Below, piece after piece: positions 26,238-33,954 of a stretch of 41,874 nt of DNA (positions within the stretch are counted from its first letter, which is position 1; the number at the start of each line of letters is the position of its first letter). The DNA lies in NCBI RefSeq assembly GCF_011059145.1, contig NZ_JAALLT010000001.1, forward strand, positions 1-41,874, given 5' to 3'. The notes below the pieces were generated by a model, which was given only the letters and a program-made list of their open reading frames with translations, was not told where the DNA came from and made no database searches. The DNA is from Halalkalibaculum roseum. Its GTDB lineage: Bacteria > Bacteroidota > Rhodothermia > Balneolales > Balneolaceae. The position numbers and the translations under genes are program-made.

Positions 26238-26783
26238 CTACTGTAACTCAAGGCTTTTAATTTCAAGTCGGAAATCTTCTTCCCTGCCATTCCCAAACAG
26301 AAAGCCGAGCTCTTCCAGGTTGTCACCGCTGAAGTTGGGCTGATCGAGGGTTCTTCCTCGATAGCTGGGATATAGACTTTGCAAAGATATCTCTATCTCC
26401 TGCCACTCTCCCGAGGTCTCGAAGTAGGTGATATAAGACCGGTAGTCATTCAGATCATTCTTTATCCTAAACTGGTATCTTTTTCCGTCCCCTTTGAGAC
26501 GGAAAACGATCTTGTCATAGTCTTCCACAGAAAGTTTGCCTGGCCAATAGCGTACAGATGCAAACCCCCCGTTGTTCTTGAGTGAAATGCTTCCTTCAAA
26601 GATGCCGTTGCCCTGCGAACCACGGTAAAAGGTGCCGTCGGATCTGCCTCCCATCACGTTATCGTTAACGATTTTCCAGTCTGACAAATCATTATTTTTT
26701 TCAAAATTAAAAATGGTTTCGGTATTCATGGCTACTAAAAGCAGGATTGATAGTATTGAGGGCATCATAGGGTACTGATTCAT
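26238..26783 (-). CDS. CIA30 family protein
   Basis: A 181-aa protein of the complex I intermediate-associated protein 30 (NDUFAF1) family. Diagnostic features are DWKIVNDNVMGGRSDGTF near residue 36, FEGSISLKNNGGFASVR, FRLKGDGKRYQFRI and the terminal FRLEIKSLEL strand of a galactose-binding-like jelly roll. In eukaryotes the family helps assemble complex I; the bacterial members' role is unclear. The N-terminus (MPSILSILLLVAMNT) looks like a short signal or membrane segment; the start could be any of the ATGs at 26783, 26768 or 26765. Confidence 0.85.
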   Translation of the reverse strand: MNQYPMMPSILSILLLVAMNTETIFNFEKNNDLSDWKIVNDNVMGGRSDGTFYRGSQGNGIFEGSISLKNNGGFASVRYWPGKLSVEDYDKIVFRLKGDGKRYQFRIKNDLNDYRSYITYFETSGEWQEIEISLQSLYPSYRGRTLDQPNFSGDNLEELGFLFGNGREEDFRLEIKSLELQ

Positions 26784-27101
26784 GGTTTTCTGTAGGGATC
26801 AACAGTAACCATCTAAATTTCGATCGTCCTTCTAAAACTTGATGTCTTGGACCGCTACAAATTCATTTTTAAAGGACATTGAAAATCTGAGGCCATTCGT
26901 ACCTTTCGCGTCATCCGTGTTCCAACGGGTATGTTAACTAATCTGACTTTCTGATTATTAAAGAGTATAATCATTGATGTTAAGAGACTTCATCAGAATG
27001 AACAACTGACCGCTTTGAATACCGCAATCCTTTCAGCTGTACAATCCAAATCCCTTTAAAATTGAGACAAGAAATAAAATCAGGTAAAAAAACTATTGTC
27101 A
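26784..27101. other. Intergenic region before HNH gene, with a family-1 half copy
   Basis: No gene. A family-1 arm lies at about 26883-26924 (CATCCGTGTTCCAA). Beyond it the sequence becomes AT-rich towards the HNH gene, whose promoter should lie there. Confidence 0.5.
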
Positions 27102-28082
27102 ATGGATACTCTTCCATATAGAAATGAATTAACGAGTCTTCGATCTGATACCACCCATGACTGGGGTGAAGTAACAAAGGGACGGGCGCCGCATAAACCG
27201 TTTTTATTGCTAAGTATTTTGGACGGTATTGAAAGCGGATGGATTACAAATCACCAAATCGAGTTGAGCCGTGATCTGACCGATACCTTTTTTACCTATT
27301 GGAATGCTATAATGGGTAAAGATCGAATTACAACGATCGCCCTTCCCTATTACCATATGCAAAGCGAGCCGTTTTGGGAGCTGGTTTATAAAGAAGGCGC
27401 GAGGCCATTTTCAAGTTCACCCTCATTGGGATCGCTTCGAAAACGGGTGGAGCATGTAGAAATAAATCCGGACCTTTTCCGGCATTTTTCTGATTCACAA
27501 GAAAGAAACCGGTACAGAAAGTTATTGCTGGCAACCTATTTTAATAAAGAAACTGCTGAATTACTGGAAGATCTGATCTCATTGAATCGCCTTTCTTATG
27601 ATTATAGTGAAGGTCTTCTAGAACGGGTTGCGGAGCCATTTGAAAAATATGTTTCAAACGATGAAAAGCGATATATAGAGCAATCTTATAAGCGCCAGGT
27701 TCGTGACAAAGGATTCCGTCAAGCACTTCGCAGAATTTACAAGGACACTTGTGTGCTTTGTAGGTCCAGTGTTGTGACCCGAACTGACGAATCGCTGATT
27801 GACGGAGCACACATCATACCATGGGAAGATAAAGGAACCGACGATCCCCGTAATGGTCTTGCCTTATGTAAAACTCATCATTGGATGTTTGACAGTTACC
27901 TACTGACCATAAAGCCGAACTATCAAATCAAATTATCAGCTTGGTTAAAAAAGGAAGGCAAAGAGATCGATCATACTCTGGCTTGGGATGGGAAAGAGAT
28001 TTTATTGCCTGTGGAGGAGCGATTTATGCCACATGAGGATGCTTTGATAGAACGTTTCAAAAGATTTCAAGAAATCAACTAA
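27102..28082 (+). CDS. HNH endonuclease with N-terminal SBD-like domain (putative type IV restriction enzyme)
   Basis: A 326-aa protein. The C-terminal HNH nuclease has Cys217/Cys220 (CVLC), His237 (DGAHIIPW), Asn251 (RNGLALC), Cys256 and His260 (KTHHWMFD): a zinc-stabilised beta-beta-alpha-metal fold. The N-terminal ~110 residues (GRAPHKPFLLLSILDGIES, PYYHMQSEPFWELVYK) resemble the N-terminal domain of COG3440-type restriction enzymes, which includes the sulfur-binding domain of ScoMcrA-like enzymes that recognise phosphorothioate DNA. Whether this one reads sulfur, another modification or unmodified DNA cannot be told. I chose the ATG at 27102; a TTG lies two codons earlier. The HIT gene begins 5 bp after the stop. 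Confidence 0.82.
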   Translation: MDTLPYRNELTSLRSDTTHDWGEVTKGRAPHKPFLLLSILDGIESGWITNHQIELSRDLTDTFFTYWNAIMGKDRITTIALPYYHMQSEPFWELVYKEGARPFSSSPSLGSLRKRVEHVEINPDLFRHFSDSQERNRYRKLLLATYFNKETAELLEDLISLNRLSYDYSEGLLERVAEPFEKYVSNDEKRYIEQSYKRQVRDKGFRQALRRIYKDTCVLCRSSVVTRTDESLIDGAHIIPWEDKGTDDPRNGLALCKTHHWMFDSYLLTIKPNYQIKLSAWLKKEGKEIDHTLAWDGKEILLPVEERFMPHEDALIERFKRFQEIN

Positions 28083-28087
28083 AACAG

Positions 28088-28462
28088 ATGCCAGATATGA
28101 GTTGTCCCTTTTGCAATACCGGTGAAGAGATGATCGCTGAAAATGAACTCTGTTTTGCCATGTATGACCGGTATCCGGCATCACCGGGACATACACTGAT
28201 TATCAGCCGCAGGCATGCCGGTGACTTTTTCGATTTAACGGAGGAGGAGAAGACCGCCTGTTTTGAGTTGCTGCAAAAGGTGAAACAGAAACTGCAAAAG
28301 AAGCACCGGCCGGATGGCTGGAACATCGGCATGAACTGCGGATCGGAGGCCGGACAGACCGTCTTTCATTTTCACTGCCACCTGATTCCCCGATATAAAG
28401 GTGACATGGACGACCCCAGCGGCGGGGTGAGGCATAGTGTGGAGGGGAAGGGGTATTATTGA
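28088..28462 (+). CDS. HIT family nucleotide hydrolase/transferase
   Basis: A 124-aa histidine-triad protein. The signature HFHCHLIPR (His-x-His-x-His) is at residues ~97-105, preceded by the typical NCGSEAGQTV. CPFCN at the N-terminus is the cysteine pair often seen in this family. Such enzymes cleave nucleoside phosphoramidates or dinucleoside polyphosphates. It starts 5 bp after the HNH gene, so the two are probably cotranscribed; a functional link is not evident. It is the last gene with host-like composition before the AT-rich island. Confidence 0.9.
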   Translation: MPDMSCPFCNTGEEMIAENELCFAMYDRYPASPGHTLIISRRHAGDFFDLTEEEKTACFELLQKVKQKLQKKHRPDGWNIGMNCGSEAGQTVFHFHCHLIPRYKGDMDDPSGGVRHSVEGKGYY

Positions 28463-28501
28463 AAATATTTTGTAAATAATTTGTAATGATTATCCAATTT
28501 C

Positions 28502-28522
28502 TTTATTTGATTACCAAATAAA
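28502..28522. promoter_or_regulatory. Inverted repeat upstream of methyltransferase operon
   Basis: TTTATTTG (28502-28509) pairs with CAAATAAA (28515-28522) around ATTAC, about 160 bp before the methyltransferase start. It could be a regulator site or a terminator for the HIT operon. Confidence 0.4.
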
Positions 28523-28626
28523 ATATCATCAGAATCAATTAGACCTTAGAAAGAAAGGCTTTCATTTTAGATCTTTCCTTATTGCTAATATCTTACTTCA
28601 TAGCATTTGAAGATCATATCTACTCG

Positions 28627-28640
28627 ATAACAACTGTTAT
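28627..28640. promoter_or_regulatory. Operator-like palindrome close to methyltransferase start
   Basis: ATAACA-AC-TGTTAT is a perfect inverted repeat ending 42 bp before the ATG of the methyltransferase gene, a usual place for an operator. No regulator gene is present in the operon. Confidence 0.35.
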
Positions 28641-28682
28641 TATTTAAATATTTGAAATTACTAAGGCAATCGAATAATAATT

Positions 28683-30179
28683 ATGCCAGTACCTAGACTA
28701 AAACACGTTGAATTGTTTGCGGGCTGCGGGGGATTAAGTTTGGGCTTGAAAGCAGCCGGATTTGACCTAATGCTTGCTAATGAAAAGTCAAGAATGGCGG
28801 CAGAAACTTTTTCTTATAATTTATTAGGTCAAGATCTTAATCATTCAGATAAAAATTCATCGCTCCTGATCAAAGGACAAGATGATGTTAAAGGATTCAT
28901 AAGAAACTTTAAAAACGGTAGTCCAAGATTACATGTAGGTGATATTTTAAAACTTGTTGAATTTTGTGAGATATATAGTTCAGAATTAAAAAAATTAAAT
29001 ATCGATTTAGTCTCAGGCGGTCCTCCTTGTCAAGGTTTTAGCTTAGCAGGAAGGAGAAAAGAAAGAGATCCCAAGAATCAATTACCTTATAGTTTTTTAG
29101 ATTTCGTTCATCTTTCCAATCCTAGGTTTGTAATACTAGAAAATGTTCTCGGTATAACCCAACCTTTTAAAAAGGATGGTGGGGTTAGGTATCCTTGGTT
29201 CGAGCTAGCAAAAGCATTTATTTCCCAGAGTTATGTTCCATTCTGTTTTATCGTAAATGCTCGTGATTTTGGAATTCCCCAAAATAGGCCAAGATTTATT
29301 TTATTTGGAGTTCGAAGTGATCAAGCACGGATCTTCGAAATTCTCAAGACAATAAATCCTATCTATAAGTCTGTACATACTTTTGCAGAAAAATTAATGG
29401 AAGTTAATGAAGAGGCCCTTGCTGACTTGCCATATACAAAATTGCATAGCCAAAATTTTCCTTTGATTAATATGACTCGTGAGGAAGTAGCAAACTATGG
29501 TTTTTTAATTCAGAAACCTGATCAGGAGATTTCTACAAAAGAAGCAATAGATGACTTATCTAAGGAAAGTCCTCCTTCTGCCTATGTCAAGAACTTAAAT
29601 AAAAGGTTTAGGCCTTACCTGAATCATCCTGAAGGGTTTTCTTTAGATGATTATCCCTATAACCAAGAAGAGAGAAACCATACCCAAAGGGTGAAAAAGC
29701 GGTTTTCTTTTCTTCAGATTGCATCAAAAAATAAAATCGATTTAGATTTCTCCAAATTAGATGAATTCTTTTCTCAGAAGGAGTCGGTTAAAAAGTTATT
29801 TAAAGCAGCTTCTGAAAAGGGTTTAGTAAAAAGATCGAATGGTAAAGTCCCCGAAGAAATTTTGAGAGAGAATTTTGAGGATCTAAAAACGAAAAAACAT
29901 AGTCAGAAAGCCTTAAAAGCTACTGAACCTGCCCCAGCTCAGTTGACAATTCCGGATGATTATTGTCATTATTCTGTCAAAGAAAATAGGGTATTAACAG
30001 TAAGGGAAATGGCTCGAATTCAGTCATTTCCAGATTCTTTTGTATTTAGATCAAAAGTTACCACCGGGGGATTAAACAGGAGGGATGAGGTGCCACAATA
30101 CACTCAAGTAGGTAATGCAGTACCACCTTTATTAGGTTATGGGTTTGGTGAATTTATTAAGAGCTTAACAGATAAATAG
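28683..30179 (+). CDS. DNA (cytosine-5) methyltransferase
   Basis: A 498-aa C5-methyltransferase with all main motifs in order: I (VELFAGCGGLSLGLKAAGF, residues 9-27), IV with the catalytic cysteine (GGPPCQGFS, Cys116), VI (LENV, Glu153), VIII (QNRPRFILFG, 200-209), IX (RVLTVREMARIQSFPD, ~436-451) and X (QVGNAVPP, ~475-482). It transfers a methyl group from S-adenosylmethionine to C5 of cytosine in a specific sequence. The target-recognition part between VIII and IX is about 225 residues, large for the family, so the site may be long or unusual. It opens a four-gene operon, 6 bp before the ATPase gene. AT-rich, with AGA/AAA/ATA-heavy codons unlike the flanks. Presumably the self-protecting half of the system. 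Confidence 0.93.
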   Translation: MPVPRLKHVELFAGCGGLSLGLKAAGFDLMLANEKSRMAAETFSYNLLGQDLNHSDKNSSLLIKGQDDVKGFIRNFKNGSPRLHVGDILKLVEFCEIYSSELKKLNIDLVSGGPPCQGFSLAGRRKERDPKNQLPYSFLDFVHLSNPRFVILENVLGITQPFKKDGGVRYPWFELAKAFISQSYVPFCFIVNARDFGIPQNRPRFILFGVRSDQARIFEILKTINPIYKSVHTFAEKLMEVNEEALADLPYTKLHSQNFPLINMTREEVANYGFLIQKPDQEISTKEAIDDLSKESPPSAYVKNLNKRFRPYLNHPEGFSLDDYPYNQEERNHTQRVKKRFSFLQIASKNKIDLDFSKLDEFFSQKESVKKLFKAASEKGLVKRSNGKVPEEILRENFEDLKTKKHSQKALKATEPAPAQLTIPDDYCHYSVKENRVLTVREMARIQSFPDSFVFRSKVTTGGLNRRDEVPQYTQVGNAVPPLLGYGFGEFIKSLTDK

Positions 30180-30185
30180 AAAAAA

Positions 30186-32504
30186 ATGAGTAACCATACT
30201 AGAGTTCCTGGCGGAGAAGAAAATAAAAAGTCAGGAACTACTTGGTCGAGAGAAGAAATAGAATATGTTTTTAAATTATATCGTGAACTTGAGGGAGAAG
30301 GTATTCATGAAAACAATCCAAAGATAATTAATCTTGGGAAAAAGCTTGGCAGAACTACGAGATCAGTGGAAGCCCAACTTTATATGTTCCGTAGCTTAGA
30401 GAGAGGGGATTACAGTCATAGTAACATGAATAAACATACTAGAAATATTTGGCAGGAGTATATGGAGGATAGAATGGTCGCGTCAAAAAAGGGTTCAACT
30501 CAAAATGAAGTTAGAAAATGGGCTGGTCACAGAGAGTCAGGTGTGACAGTAGCATTTACTAAAAGGACTAAACCTGACAAACACTTAGTTAAAACTAGGT
30601 TAATAAAAGAGTTGGGAAAATTAGCTCAAGATGTTTCTCACAAAAAACTAAGTGATAGGGTTGGTATATTTCTTTTAGGTGGGCCCGGTAATGGCAAGAC
30701 AGAAGCTTTAAACTACTTCTTCGAAGTATTATCAGAACAGGTATCAAGCAATGGTGATATTAAAGAACTTCTATTTAAAAAGGGAGAAGATTATAAAAGG
30801 GAAATAAATATTGATGTTTCTGAAGAATCTGATGGGTTATTAGGCGAGTTAAAAATTATTCAAGATGCTACTGTTGGAAATGAAGGAGAGGGGGCTGGCC
30901 ATAGCTTTTTAAATGATTTAGAATGGCTAACAAAGGAAATTCCCAAGAAGAGGTTCTTATTTGTTTGTATTAATCGGGGTATTCTTCAGGATGCTTTGCA
31001 ATATGTAAAATTGAAAAATAGCTATTCTTCAAAAGTAGTCAACCTGTTAGAGAACATAAACGAAACACAACATGTTAACCCAAATCCAATTAACTCTTGG
31101 CCAATTAACGATAATAAAATTCAAGAAGATGTTACTACAAGTCCATCACTTTATGTATGGCCAATGGAAAGAGAGTCAGTATTTAATAAACCTGATGAAC
31201 ATACTAGTTCACCAGCGCAACAAGCTTTAAGGTTGGCTTATAATGAGCTTGAAGTGGGTAATGAAAAATTTGTTGATTTTCAGCTAGATCATGAAGGTCA
31301 TATAGAAAATTTAGTTGAACTTTTCAAGATATATGAAGTCAAAACTGGCCGCAACATTTCAATGCGGGAATGGTTTTCCTTAATGGTTCAAGCAATTCTA
31401 GGGGATGAGAAGAGAAAAGAACAAAATAATAGTGTTTGGCTTGAGGCTTTCCAGCAATACCCTTCTAGGCTTTTCCCATTTTATCCAGACTTAAGTGCTA
31501 TACTTGAACACCAGCATATTTTAGAAGTTTTCAAAAATGAGACAAGTGGTTTTTTAGAAGGCTTTTTCAAGGATTATCAAAGTAATTTGCCAAATATTGG
31601 TAATAGTGAAATAGGAAGTGTTTTAGAAAGTCTAGAGGAAGAACTTGAAACCGGTCGCGCTTGGGAAATGGATATGAAAATCCTGGGGAGTGATTTTTCG
31701 TATAGGACTTTTGATAGAAAGGTTTCTACCTCTATTGAATACGCTGAAGAATATTTAATAAATCGAAAGGAAGATTTAAATTTATCTGAGCAAGACTGTA
31801 AACTATTTAGCCATTTTTCAAAGGCGTCAGGTATCTTGCAAACTATGGAGGATACTAATAAAGCGTTGGCCCCTCATTTAAGTTCACTTCAAAATTTACT
31901 TCGTAAGCTTTTCAGTTTGTATGCTTATCGCACCCTTTCAGTTAAAAATGGGATTTGTATTCATTCTGAGTCTGTAAATGAATACAAAACTTTATGTAGT
32001 AAAGAAGGTGATTTACATAGGAGAAACCTTAAAAATTCTTTTAAGGATTTTTTCCTTTCCAATCAAAAATTATCAATTGACATGGCTAGGACTTTTGGGC
32101 AACCACTAAATACAGAAAGGGAAGTTTTAACTCTAGAAGTAAGTAGCAACTTCACAGTTGATATTAAAATAATGCATACTGAAAATTTGATACAGCCAAC
32201 AAAGAAAATGGCTTTTTTAGTTGCAAAAATGAATCAATCAGGAGAAAAGAGCGTGCCCCTGCCAATTACTTACAAGTTGTTTAATGCCATGTATCAACAA
32301 TTGAAAGGATTGGATAATGCAATGGTCCCAAGAGAGGTCCATGCACAGCTAGAACGCCTAGGCACCGAAGTTAGTCAGAAAACCCTAAAAAATATGGGAG
32401 ACTTCTTAGATATAATTACTATTAAAGGTAGTAAAGACCCTCAAAAAAATGAAGAGATAAATATGGATCAACTACTCTGGAATCTTAAAAGATATCAAGA
32501 CTAA
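30186..32504 (+). CDS. P-loop ATPase with N-terminal DNA-binding-like domain (DptF-like)
   Basis: A 772-aa protein. Residues ~18-75 (TWSREEIEYVFKLYRE, then LGKKLGRTTRSVEAQLYMF) match the SANT/HTH-like domain often found at the N-terminus of HNH and other restriction nucleases. Walker A is GGPGNGKT (165-172). A hydrophobic strand with polar end, RFLFVCINRG (~255-264), looks like a sensor segment. The rest has no recognised motif. Followed by proteins of DptG and DptH size, it most resembles DptF, an ATPase of the phosphorothioation-dependent restriction complex; DptF is shorter and I know no such N-terminal domain on it. The identification is inference from P-loop, order and size. The stop codon overlaps the next ATG by one base. 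Confidence 0.65.
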   Translation: MSNHTRVPGGEENKKSGTTWSREEIEYVFKLYRELEGEGIHENNPKIINLGKKLGRTTRSVEAQLYMFRSLERGDYSHSNMNKHTRNIWQEYMEDRMVASKKGSTQNEVRKWAGHRESGVTVAFTKRTKPDKHLVKTRLIKELGKLAQDVSHKKLSDRVGIFLLGGPGNGKTEALNYFFEVLSEQVSSNGDIKELLFKKGEDYKREINIDVSEESDGLLGELKIIQDATVGNEGEGAGHSFLNDLEWLTKEIPKKRFLFVCINRGILQDALQYVKLKNSYSSKVVNLLENINETQHVNPNPINSWPINDNKIQEDVTTSPSLYVWPMERESVFNKPDEHTSSPAQQALRLAYNELEVGNEKFVDFQLDHEGHIENLVELFKIYEVKTGRNISMREWFSLMVQAILGDEKRKEQNNSVWLEAFQQYPSRLFPFYPDLSAILEHQHILEVFKNETSGFLEGFFKDYQSNLPNIGNSEIGSVLESLEEELETGRAWEMDMKILGSDFSYRTFDRKVSTSIEYAEEYLINRKEDLNLSEQDCKLFSHFSKASGILQTMEDTNKALAPHLSSLQNLLRKLFSLYAYRTLSVKNGICIHSESVNEYKTLCSKEGDLHRRNLKNSFKDFFLSNQKLSIDMARTFGQPLNTEREVLTLEVSSNFTVDIKIMHTENLIQPTKKMAFLVAKMNQSGEKSVPLPITYKLFNAMYQQLKGLDNAMVPREVHAQLERLGTEVSQKTLKNMGDFLDIITIKGSKDPQKNEEINMDQLLWNLKRYQD

Positions 32505-33952
32505 TGGCGAGCCCTTTAAGTAAATCTCAACAGTCTGATTTTTATAATAGATCCTATTTAGGTCTGGAACCTGCTCCGGAGTATGTTGTGCCTGAGTCTG
32601 TAGTTGCGAGTGTCTATCGGAATTTTTTCCTAAATGTTGGAGAGGGGCAGGTGGTAGACAAATTTTCAAAAGACGAGGATATAGTAAGGCCAATACATGA
32701 AAAACTTCAATTTCTTTCTGAAGAGCATAATATCCAGCTGAAAGATTTCTTGGATATACCCAAGCCTAAAAGTAGTTATTTGGACAAAGAAAATTATTAT
32801 GGTTGGCAACCATTAATACCCAATATGGGAGTTATTGTAGCACCGGTACGTCCAAGTGGTAGTAATCCTTGGAATCCAGGAAGGATGTTCACAAAGGTTC
32901 TTTCTTTTGGAGCTGGTAGCGAAGAAGAATTAAATTCATTATTAGAAGAATGCTTAGATATTTTTAGCATTCCAGAAACTGATAATCCTATTGCTCAGCT
33001 ATTGAATAAAGTATTTTCGAATTTATCTCAGCAAAGGAAATCTATAGAGGAAATCGAACTAGACAGAAACTTTGAGATTGCTCAGGCAGCTAAGCAGTTT
33101 AATTCTGAAAGATTTCCGGCAATTTTCTTGAAAGCAGATTTAAAAGTTCTTCGAGATATTAAAGATAAGGTCTCTCTTAGACAATGGCTTTCAATTATTG
33201 AATCCTACCTAAGAATTTTATTGACGTCTCATGCAAGGTGGGTTATGCATGCAAATATGGTCGTATGGAATGCATTTAGAGAAAAACTCGATAGAAATGC
33301 CACATCACTTAATATTGTGGAAAAAACTTTTACAGGGTTAAAGGGCTTTGATATTAACGAAAGATTGACCAGCCAAATAAAGAGTGAGGTTGCAAATTAT
33401 ATATATGCTAGAATTGGTATTAACCTAGCTCTGGAGCACTTTCCATCTTCTATTCAAGAATTTCGATCTCCGGGCGATTACAAACAGTGGATTGAACAAA
33501 TAGAATTCAACTCTGAAAAAAAGAAAAAATTTGATACCGCATACGAAGAGATAACTCATGAAGAAATAAACAAAATAAATTCTAAAAGCGGTGTAGGAAG
33601 GAATATTCACTTTTTTGTTAAACATCTTTTGGGTCAAAGGCAGGTTATACATGAAAAAGATAAAAACTACGATCAGGGTTATTGGACGGTAAAAACAGGT
33701 GATTATAACGCTGCCCCCTGGATCTTCAAAACCGGACCCGTAGCGACTTTATTACTGTCTAGCTTATCTATAGATGGTAAATATGGTAGTGCATTAGATA
33801 TTTCTAAAACTTTATCTCGTTTTGGATGGGAGATTAATCCAGATGCTTTAGCATTGAGTGATTTAGGTGAAGCTTTTAATAAGTTGGGTATAACTTTAGA
33901 TAGCCCTGATGGTGAAAGAGGTGTAATTATTAAAAATCCATTTTCCGATTAA
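32504..33952 (+). CDS. Middle component of the restriction module (DptG-like position)
   Basis: A 482-aa protein with no motif I can name: no Walker sequence, no nuclease signature, no membrane segment. It has a Pro/Tyr-rich N-terminus (YLGLEPAPEYVVPESVV), an ordered region with many aromatics (YYGWQPLIPNMGVIVAP) and helical charged stretches (SLRQWLSIIESYLRILL). Its start overlaps the preceding stop (TAATG) and the next gene begins 2 bp after its stop, so its product is made in step with two ATPases and is probably part of the same complex. The position and size fit DptG of the Dnd restriction module; sequence similarity could not be tested. Confidence 0.6.
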   Translation: MASPLSKSQQSDFYNRSYLGLEPAPEYVVPESVVASVYRNFFLNVGEGQVVDKFSKDEDIVRPIHEKLQFLSEEHNIQLKDFLDIPKPKSSYLDKENYYGWQPLIPNMGVIVAPVRPSGSNPWNPGRMFTKVLSFGAGSEEELNSLLEECLDIFSIPETDNPIAQLLNKVFSNLSQQRKSIEEIELDRNFEIAQAAKQFNSERFPAIFLKADLKVLRDIKDKVSLRQWLSIIESYLRILLTSHARWVMHANMVVWNAFREKLDRNATSLNIVEKTFTGLKGFDINERLTSQIKSEVANYIYARIGINLALEHFPSSIQEFRSPGDYKQWIEQIEFNSEKKKKFDTAYEEITHEEINKINSKSGVGRNIHFFVKHLLGQRQVIHEKDKNYDQGYWTVKTGDYNAAPWIFKTGPVATLLLSSLSIDGKYGSALDISKTLSRFGWEINPDALALSDLGEAFNKLGITLDSPDGERGVIIKNPFSD

Positions 33953-33954
33953 TT

